From contig NZ_CP075691.1 of the NCBI RefSeq assembly GCF_020026305.1, forward strand, positions 6,324,001 to 6,388,000: a stretch of DNA of 64,000 bases, read 5' to 3'. Shown piece by piece: positions 58,890 to 64,000 of this stretch. Origin of the DNA: Streptomyces sp. 135 (GTDB lineage Bacteria > Actinomycetota > Actinomycetes > Streptomycetales > Streptomycetaceae). Both the position numbers and the translations under genes were made by a program. The notes below the pieces were generated by a model. It worked only from the letters and a program-made list of their open reading frames with translations, did no database searches and was not told where the DNA came from. Position 1 is the first letter of the stretch; every line of letters begins with the position of its first letter.

Positions 58890-58981
58890 GGCGTCAATTG
58901 CGGCGAGGTAAGCGATCACCCTTTCGTGTGCTTTTCACCAAAGACCTCAAGGCAGTTGGAGGCCACGCCGACAACTGATCC

Positions 58982-59872
58982 GTGAGTACCCTTGCGCACA
59001 CCATGATGACCACCGCCCGCTCCGCCGACTCCGGTCTCGCCGGCCCGGGCGACCTCGACCGATACCCCTTCGCCGAGCCACATGGGGGCAGCGACCGTGT
59101 CGTCGCGCCCATGTGGGACGGCGCCGACCACGATCTGGGGCGCGTGAGCCGGCGCGCGTCAGGAAGCCGCGGCCGCGGGCTGCACGGCCAACTCGTCCAA
59201 CAGCTGGGCCAGATGATCGTCTCCGGCGACCTGGGCGCCGACCGCCCGCTCGTCCCCGAGGAGATCGGCCAGCGCTTCGAGGTCTCCCGCACCGTCGTCC
59301 GTGAGTCGCTGCGCGTGCTCGAGGCCAAGGGCCTGGTAAGCGCCCGGCCCAACGTCGGCACGCGCGTGCGTCCCGTCAGCGACTGGAACCTGCTCGACCC
59401 GGACATCATCGAATGGCGGGCCTTCGGGCCACAGCGCGACGACCAGCGGCGCGAGCTCGGCGAGCTACGCTGGATGATCGAGCCACTCGCCGCCCGGCTC
59501 GCCGCGGGACACGGTCGCGAGGAAGTGCAGCAGCGCCTCGTCGACATGGTCGAGATCATGGGCCACGCAATGACCCAGGGTGACTCGATCACCTTCTCGC
59601 GCGCCGACGCGGAGTTCCACTCGCTCCTCATCCAGCTCGCCGGCAACCGCATGCTGGAGCACCTCTCCGGCATCGTCTCGGCCGCCCTGCAGGTCTCCGG
59701 GGGCCCCGTCACCGGCTGTGACCGCCCGAGCGAGGCCTCTCTCGTGCACCACTCGCGCGTCGTCGACGCGCTCGCGGCGGGCGACGGCGCCGTCGCCGAG
59801 GCCGCGATGCGGCAGCTGCTCACGGTCCACCCCGAGGTGGAGCGCGTCGTGCCCGCCCCGCGCGAGCACTGA
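58982..59872 (+). CDS. whiH: Sporulation regulator WhiH (GntR/FadR family)
   Basis: This 296-residue transcription factor is needed for septation of aerial hyphae in S. coelicolor. The N-terminal 55 residues are flexible. The winged helix (about 60-130) reads LHGQLVQQLGQMIVSGDLGADRPLVPEEIGQRFEVSRTVVRESLRVLEAKGLV in part. The C-terminal FCD domain (about 150-290) keeps metal-binding positions (DAEFHSLL, SLVHHSRVVDAL). It starts with GTG at 58982. The identification rests on the FadR-type protein directly upstream of hrdB, the whiH position in Streptomyces. It is autoregulated in S. coelicolor. Confidence 0.9.
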   Translation: MSTLAHTMMTTARSADSGLAGPGDLDRYPFAEPHGGSDRVVAPMWDGADHDLGRVSRRASGSRGRGLHGQLVQQLGQMIVSGDLGADRPLVPEEIGQRFEVSRTVVRESLRVLEAKGLVSARPNVGTRVRPVSDWNLLDPDIIEWRAFGPQRDDQRRELGELRWMIEPLAARLAAGHGREEVQQRLVDMVEIMGHAMTQGDSITFSRADAEFHSLLIQLAGNRMLEHLSGIVSAALQVSGGPVTGCDRPSEASLVHHSRVVDALAAGDGAVAEAAMRQLLTVHPEVERVVPAPREH

Positions 59873-60330
59873 CCGCGCGTCCACGCCGCCCGCCGTGTGT
59901 GCTCCCCGCGGCAAGTGCCTCGCCGTCCCTGAGCGGTCGACGGCTCCCTCGCCGCACCAGCCGTCGCCGGATCTCCACGGGCTCCTCCAGAGCCCGGCGG
60001 GGTCCGGCGACGCGATCGTGAGGGTTGCGTCGCGGTGCATCGGGGGATCATTCGTGCATGCGTAAAGGTCGCTTCTGGCCGCATCTGGATGCTTTTGAGT
60101 ACTTACGGGGTGTGACTCGGGCCACGTAGATTGGGCGTAACGCTCCAAGGAACAGCGCGATGACCTAAGAGGTGATAGCCGAGGAAGGAATACAGCGGAC
60201 GTTCGCGACGCTGTGTAGCTCCCCGGCCCCCGCCCGCGCCGTCGGCCCAAATCCCTAGCCGCCGGTCGTCGGCTCCGGTCCACAATGGACGGGGCCGGAA
60301 GCCGTTTTCCAACGTTCCGAGAGGTTGTTC
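59873..60330. other. whiH-hrdB intergenic region (hrdB promoters)
   Basis: No gene is seen. It contains a vegetative-type promoter candidate (60103-60132). Two GGAA-type hexamers (GGAAC at 60149 and GGAAT at 60187) could be SigR-type -35 elements, but neither has a matching GTT at the right distance: GTG follows the first after 18 bases. Confidence 0.5.
60103..60132 (+). promoter_or_regulatory. Candidate main promoter of hrdB
   Basis: TTACGG (60103-60108) and TAGATT (60127-60132) are separated by 18 bases. The -10 matches five of six positions of TAGRRT. This would give a leader of about 190 bases before hrdB. Confidence 0.4.
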
Positions 60331-61869
60331 GTGTCGGCCAGCACATCCCGTACGCTCCCGCCGGAGATCGCCGAATCCGTCTCTGTCATGGCGCTCATCG
60401 AGCGGGGAAAGGCTGATGGGCAGATCGCCGGCGATGACGTGCGTCGTGCCTTCGAAGCTGACCAGATTCCGGCCACTCAGTGGAAGAACGTTCTGCGCAG
60501 CCTCAACCAGATCCTCGAGGAAGAGGGTGTGACGCTGATGGTCAGTGCCGCGGAGCCAAAACGCCCCCGCAAGAGCGTCGCAGCGAAGAGCCCGGCCAAG
60601 CGCACCGCGACCAGGACGGTCGCGGCCAAGACCGCCACGGCGAAGCCCACCGCCACCGCCGCCACTGAGGCGCCGACCGCGGACGGCACCGCCGAGGACG
60701 CGCCCGCGAAGAAGGTCGCAGCCAAGAAGACGACGGCCAAGAAGGCCGTCGCCAAGAAGACCGTCGCCAAGAAGGCCACGGCCAAGAAGTCCGCTTCCAA
60801 GAAGGACGCCGACGAGCTCCTGGACGAAGAGGCCACCGAGGAGGCACCCGCCGCCGGCAAGCCCGGCGAGGGCGAGCCCGCCGAGGAAGGCGCCCAGGGC
60901 TTCGTGCTCTCCGACGAGGACGAGGACGACGCGCCCGCCCAGCAGGTCGCCGCGGCCGGTGCCACCGCCGACCCCGTCAAGGACTACCTCAAGCAGATCG
61001 GCAAGGTCCCGCTGCTCAACGCCGAGCAGGAGGTCGAGCTCGCCAAGCGCATCGAGGCCGGTCTGTTCGCCGAGGACAAGCTGGCCAACGCCGACAAGCT
61101 CGCGCCGAAGCTCAAGCGTGAGCTGGAGATCATCGCCGAGGACGGCCGCCGCGCCAAGAACCACCTCCTGGAGGCCAACCTCCGCCTGGTGGTCTCCCTG
61201 GCCAAGCGCTACACCGGCCGCGGCATGCTCTTCCTGGATCTCATCCAGGAGGGCAACCTCGGTCTGATCCGCGCGGTCGAGAAGTTCGACTACACCAAGG
61301 GCTACAAGTTCTCCACGTACGCCACCTGGTGGATCCGTCAGGCGATCACCCGCGCCATGGCCGACCAGGCCCGCACCATCCGTATCCCGGTGCACATGGT
61401 CGAGGTCATCAACAAGCTGGCCCGTGTCCAGCGCCAGATGCTCCAGGACCTGGGCCGCGAGCCCACTCCGGAGGAGCTGGCCAAGGAACTCGACATGACC
61501 CCGGAGAAGGTCATCGAGGTCCAGAAGTACGGTCGTGAGCCGATCTCCCTCCACACCCCTCTGGGTGAGGACGGCGACAGCGAGTTCGGTGACCTCATCG
61601 AGGACTCCGAAGCGGTCGTGCCGGCCGACGCGGTCAGCTTCACGCTGCTCCAGGAGCAGCTGCACTCGGTCCTGGACACCCTGTCCGAGCGTGAGGCGGG
61701 CGTGGTCTCCATGCGCTTCGGTCTCACGGACGGCCAGCCCAAGACCCTCGACGAGATCGGCAAGGTCTACGGAGTGACGCGTGAGCGCATCCGTCAGATC
61801 GAGTCGAAGACGATGTCGAAGCTGCGTCACCCCTCGCGTTCGCAGGTCCTGCGCGACTACCTCGACTAG
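60331..61869 (+). CDS. hrdB: Principal vegetative sigma factor HrdB
   Basis: This 512-residue essential sigma-70 factor is the main housekeeping sigma of Streptomyces. Region 1.1 (ALIERGKADGQIAGDDVRRAF) is followed by a Lys/Ala-rich stretch with repeated AKK units (about residues 125-160) and an acidic stretch. Region 1.2 is DPVKDYLKQIGKVPLL, region 2 NLRLVVSLAKRYTGRGM...FLDLIQEGNLGLIRAVEKFD with FSTYATWWIRQAI, region 3 ARTIRIPVHMVEV and region 4 TLDEIGKVYGVTRERIRQIE. I chose the GTG at 60331 with GAGAGG 6 bases upstream. Confidence 0.98.
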   Translation: MSASTSRTLPPEIAESVSVMALIERGKADGQIAGDDVRRAFEADQIPATQWKNVLRSLNQILEEEGVTLMVSAAEPKRPRKSVAAKSPAKRTATRTVAAKTATAKPTATAATEAPTADGTAEDAPAKKVAAKKTTAKKAVAKKTVAKKATAKKSASKKDADELLDEEATEEAPAAGKPGEGEPAEEGAQGFVLSDEDEDDAPAQQVAAAGATADPVKDYLKQIGKVPLLNAEQEVELAKRIEAGLFAEDKLANADKLAPKLKRELEIIAEDGRRAKNHLLEANLRLVVSLAKRYTGRGMLFLDLIQEGNLGLIRAVEKFDYTKGYKFSTYATWWIRQAITRAMADQARTIRIPVHMVEVINKLARVQRQMLQDLGREPTPEELAKELDMTPEKVIEVQKYGREPISLHTPLGEDGDSEFGDLIEDSEAVVPADAVSFTLLQEQLHSVLDTLSEREAGVVSMRFGLTDGQPKTLDEIGKVYGVTRERIRQIESKTMSKLRHPSRSQVLRDYLD

Positions 61870-61895
61870 GTCTCGACAGTCGTCAGAGCGTTCCC

Positions 61896-61937
61896 CGGAA
61901 GGCCCGAAGTCCTCGGTACGAGGCTTCGGGCCTTCCG
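61896..61937 (+). terminator. Terminator of hrdB
   Basis: A perfect 14-bp stem (61896-61909 with 61924-61937) continues, after one unpaired T, into an inner CCTCG/CGAGG stem with a 3-base loop. It begins 27 bases after the hrdB stop. Confidence 0.92.
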
Positions 61938-62008
61938 CGCGCGGGTGCGCGGTATGCGGCGCTGAATGACTCTGGGTAAGCCATCCCAGCCCAGAGTGAG
62001 GAGATCGC

Positions 62009-62839
62009 ATGCGTCGTCCCTTCGCCCGATCGTGGACGGGGGTGCTGGCCACAGCGGCCGCTGCCGCCGCCCTGCCGCTGGCCTCCCCGTCGCCCGCGGC
62101 GGCCGACAGCGTGGTCATCGGGGGCAGTCCGGTGCGGATTTCGGAGAGCCCATGGGTGGTGGCGCTCTCCAGCCGTGACCGGTTCGGGGGTACCCGCTCA
62201 GGGCAGTTCTGCGGCGCCGTCGTGGTCGGGCGTACGACCGTCCTGACGGCGGCCCACTGCTTGAGCGAGGGCGTGCTCGGCGTACCGCTGAACAGAGTGT
62301 CGGACCTGAGGGTCATCGCCGGTCGCGGAGATCTGAGCACGTCGGAGGGGGAAGAGATCCCGGTCCGTGAGGCCCGGGTCAATCCGGAGTACGACGGCGA
62401 CACGAACTCGGGCGACTTCGCGGCGCTGACCCTGGCCGAGCCGCTCCCCGAGAGCTACGTGATCGGCATGGCGGGGCCGGGCGATCCCGCGTACACGGCG
62501 GGGACCCAGGCAGCCGTATACGGCTGGGGGGACACCACGGGATCGGGCAGTTACGCCCGCACGCTCCACGCGGCGCGGGTGCAGGTACTGCCCGACACGG
62601 TGTGTGAGGAGGCGTACCCGGGCAGTGCCGACGGGAAGTACTCGGCGACGACCATGCTGTGCGCCGGTGAGATGGATGGCCGTCGAGACGCCTGTCAGGG
62701 CGACAGCGGCGGGCCGCTGGTCGCCGAGGGGCGGCTGATCGGCCTGGTGTCCTGGGGGAGCGGCTGCGGGCGTCCTGGCCGGCCAGGGGTCTATACGCGG
62801 ATCTCGGACGTGGTGAGGATGATGGGGGGCCGCGCCTGA
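62009..62839 (+). CDS. Secreted trypsin-like serine protease (S1)
   Basis: This 276-residue exported protease has a signal peptide (RRPFARSW, then an Ala-rich core cut near ASPSPAAA-DS) and no long pro-region, so the VIGGSPV start of the fold comes right after it. The catalytic triad is His in TAAHC, Asp in NSGDFAALTL and Ser in CQGDSGGPL. The Asp three residue pairs before the fold end that sets trypsin specificity is expected in RRDACQGDSGG, consistent with cleavage after Lys/Arg. Cysteine pairs are conserved. It starts ATG at 62009 behind GAGGAG. Confidence 0.93.
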   Translation: MRRPFARSWTGVLATAAAAAALPLASPSPAAADSVVIGGSPVRISESPWVVALSSRDRFGGTRSGQFCGAVVVGRTTVLTAAHCLSEGVLGVPLNRVSDLRVIAGRGDLSTSEGEEIPVREARVNPEYDGDTNSGDFAALTLAEPLPESYVIGMAGPGDPAYTAGTQAAVYGWGDTTGSGSYARTLHAARVQVLPDTVCEEAYPGSADGKYSATTMLCAGEMDGRRDACQGDSGGPLVAEGRLIGLVSWGSGCGRPGRPGVYTRISDVVRMMGGRA

Positions 62840-62949
62840 GGTGAGTGCTCATACGGGGTCGGCGGAGCCGTGGGCCCCCGGTGGGCGGCCGGCGGAGTCC
62901 GTCGGCCCCCGGAGGGCGCGGAAGGGGCCAGGAGGCCCTGTGACGAGAG

Positions 62950-62989
62950 CGGGCGGCCGCCCCTGCCTGTTGGCAGGGGCGGCCGCCCG
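62950..62989. terminator. Bidirectional terminator, 18-bp perfect stem
   Basis: The arms 62950-62967 and 62972-62989 are perfectly complementary with a 4-base loop. It stands between the convergent S1 protease and DUF7455 genes. Confidence 0.92.
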
Positions 62990-63035
62990 TCACCGGCCTG
63001 GTGCGCCGGGGCTGGCTCGTCGTGGGTGCGAGGTG

Positions 63036-63266
63036 TCAGCGTTCCTCTTCGGTGGTGCTCTCCGGAACGGCGGTCAAGCGCTCCGTCTCGTCCTGTATCT
63101 CAGCGGCGATCTTCTTGAGTTCCGGCTCGAACTTGCGGCCATGGTGGGCGCAGAAGAGCAGTTCGCCGCCGCTCAGCAGGACGACACGCAGGTATGCCTG
63201 GGCGCCGCAGCGGTCGCAGCGATCAGCGGCCGTCAGGGGGCTCGCGGGGGTCAGAACAGTAGTCAC
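63036..63266 (-). CDS. Small zinc-ribbon-like protein (DUF7455 type)
   Basis: A 76-residue protein, MTTVLTPASPLTAADRCDRCGAQ in part, with paired cysteines CDRC and a later C-A-H-H motif (LLFCAHHGRKFEP), suggesting a small zinc-binding fold. It has an acidic C-terminus. It starts with GTG at 63266 with AGAGG upstream. It is widespread in actinomycetes, often between hrdB and the topoisomerase IV B gene. The function is unknown. Confidence 0.85.
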   Translation of the reverse strand: MTTVLTPASPLTAADRCDRCGAQAYLRVVLLSGGELLFCAHHGRKFEPELKKIAAEIQDETERLTAVPESTTEEER

Positions 63267-63707
63267 GTCGCCTCTTCTCTAGCTCGACGAGCTGTCGTAC
63301 CAGGGTCAACATCCAACCAGGCCGAAAACGTTCCCGCTCGCGGCTTTTCCTCGAAGTTTCTTTTTGAGGAGGTTGTCCGTTGCCGGTTGGCGGCGAATGT
63401 GCCGTATTGCGTCTCTTACGTGTCTTACGGTTTCGCGCTGTCTGTCAGGTGGGTGTCCTCCCGGCTGGGTTGCCGGTTGTTCATGAGGACGTGCCCGGAG
63501 CCTAAATGGTTCATGCCTCGAAGGGAACGTGACGTGCGCTTCACTCCATCGAGGGATCGAACATGTATGCGAGGCTGAGTTAGTGTGCGGGGGGACGAGG
63601 GTGGCGTTACAACGGCTCTACCAGGCCTCGGTACCCTCTGACGGGCAACCGAAGCCGCGTCCTTACCCCAAAGGACTCCCCTTGAAATTCAGCGAGGAGC
63701 GAACCGC
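63267..63707. other. Divergent intergenic region before the topoisomerase gene
   Basis: This 441-base region is without a supported gene. It has a comparatively AT-rich patch (63345-63375). A promoter candidate for the topoisomerase gene and a degenerate SOS-like sequence near 63558 are listed separately. Confidence 0.5.
63557..63586 (+). promoter_or_regulatory. Candidate promoter of the topoisomerase gene
   Basis: TCGAAC (63557-63562) and TAGTGT (63581-63586) are separated by 18 bases. The -10 fits TAGRNT except for one position. The -35 overlaps a degenerate SOS-like sequence. Confidence 0.4.
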
Positions 63708-64000
63708 GTGACCGCCGAGACGTCCGTGCCGTCCACAGCGTTGCTGACCGGAGCAGACCGGGACGGTTCCAACTACACCGCGCGGCACCTGCTCGTCCTG
63801 GAGGGGCTCGAGGCCGTCCGCAAGCGTCCGGGCATGTACATCGGGTCGACGGACAGCCGCGGCCTGATGCACTGCCTCTGGGAGATCATCGACAACTCCG
63901 TCGACGAGGCCCTGGGCGGCTACTGCGACCACATCGAAGTCATCCTCCACGACGACGCCTCCGTGGAGGTCCGGGACAACGGCCGGGGCATCCCCGTCGA
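63708..64000 (+). CDS. parE: DNA topoisomerase IV subunit B (5' part only)
   Basis: The first 97 residues of a type IIA topoisomerase ATPase subunit that decatenates daughter chromosomes. It shows the GHKL ATPase N-terminus: YTARHLLVLEGLEAVRKRPGMYIGS in part, LWEIIDNSVDEALGGYC (N-box, catalytic Glu) and VRDNGRGIPV (Bergerat G1). Its place just after hrdB is that of the topoisomerase IV gene in Streptomyces, whereas gyrB lies near oriC, hence the ParE call. GTG at 63708 follows GAGGAGCG. It continues beyond the window. Confidence 0.88.
   Translation, partial: MTAETSVPSTALLTGADRDGSNYTARHLLVLEGLEAVRKRPGMYIGSTDSRGLMHCLWEIIDNSVDEALGGYCDHIEVILHDDASVEVRDNGRGIPV

Noticed and set aside
60187..60212. 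SigR-type promoter (GGAAT-N18-GTT) before hrdB
   Set aside because: GGAAT is present but the triplet at the right distance is GCT; the nearby GGAAC site has GTG. Neither is convincing.
60103..62403. A 766-codon minus-strand open frame covering hrdB
   Set aside because: Antisense shadow of hrdB; its Leu/Gly/Asp-rich sequence has no family resemblance and it would overlap an essential sigma factor gene and its terminator.

Overview
The window is high-GC actinomycete chromosome, almost certainly the core region of a Streptomyces. Evidence: strong G/C bias at third codon positions, many GTG/TTG starts, GGAGG-type ribosome binding sites, and a gene order that I recognise from S. coelicolor (gluDCBA-gluRK, miaB, miaA, dapF, rshA, hflX, a siderophore locus, dinG-like, lexA, nrdRJ, rnhB, whiH, hrdB, a topoisomerase IV B gene). 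I see no phage, insertion sequence, CRISPR array, rRNA or tRNA.

Layout. 1-5600: glutamate ABC uptake operon gluABCD (minus strand; gluD runs off the left edge), divergent from the GluR-GluK two-component system that controls it in S. coelicolor. 5600-6700: an orphan TAXI-type binding protein. 6770-18433: mostly plus-strand housekeeping genes: miaB, a LigB-like gene, two small minus-strand genes, miaA, dapF, rshA ((p)ppGpp metabolism), a secreted M1 peptidase and hflX. 18546-21310: two tandem paralogous lipoprotein trypsin-like proteases. 21666-28903: an NRPS-independent siderophore (NIS) locus with aminotransferase, two IucA/IucC synthetases and an acetyltransferase, but without a decarboxylase or N-hydroxylase. 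28944-35876: a DinG-like helicase convergent with lexA (perfect SOS box), then nrdR-nrdJ behind two NrdR boxes.

36036-47944 is more accessory: TerD, a DUF4937-like gene, two divergent TetR-resistance pairs (TetR/ABC-F and TetR/DHA2 exporter), each with two visible inverted-repeat operators, a histidine phosphatase, an ADP-ribosylglycohydrolase, a DUF4173-like membrane protein, rnhB, and a gene that looks frameshifted at its 5' end. 48538-58819: a hypothetical gene, a RecQ helicase fused to a ComF-like phosphoribosyltransferase domain, a DUF4192 protein, a glycogen-debranching-like protein, a Nudix/NrtR-type protein and an unusual one-chain ABC transporter. 58982-64000: whiH, hrdB, a secreted trypsin-like protease, a DUF7455 protein and the start of the topoisomerase IV B gene.

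The points most worth a second look are the incomplete NIS siderophore locus, which has low-complexity inserts in two enzymes and the only in-frame TTA codon I found in the window; the RecQ-ComF-like fusion; the two TetR/resistance modules with readable operators; switching hairpins in the hflX leader; and several genes that look leaderless. All functional calls rest on motif reading and remembered family knowledge; no database search was run.
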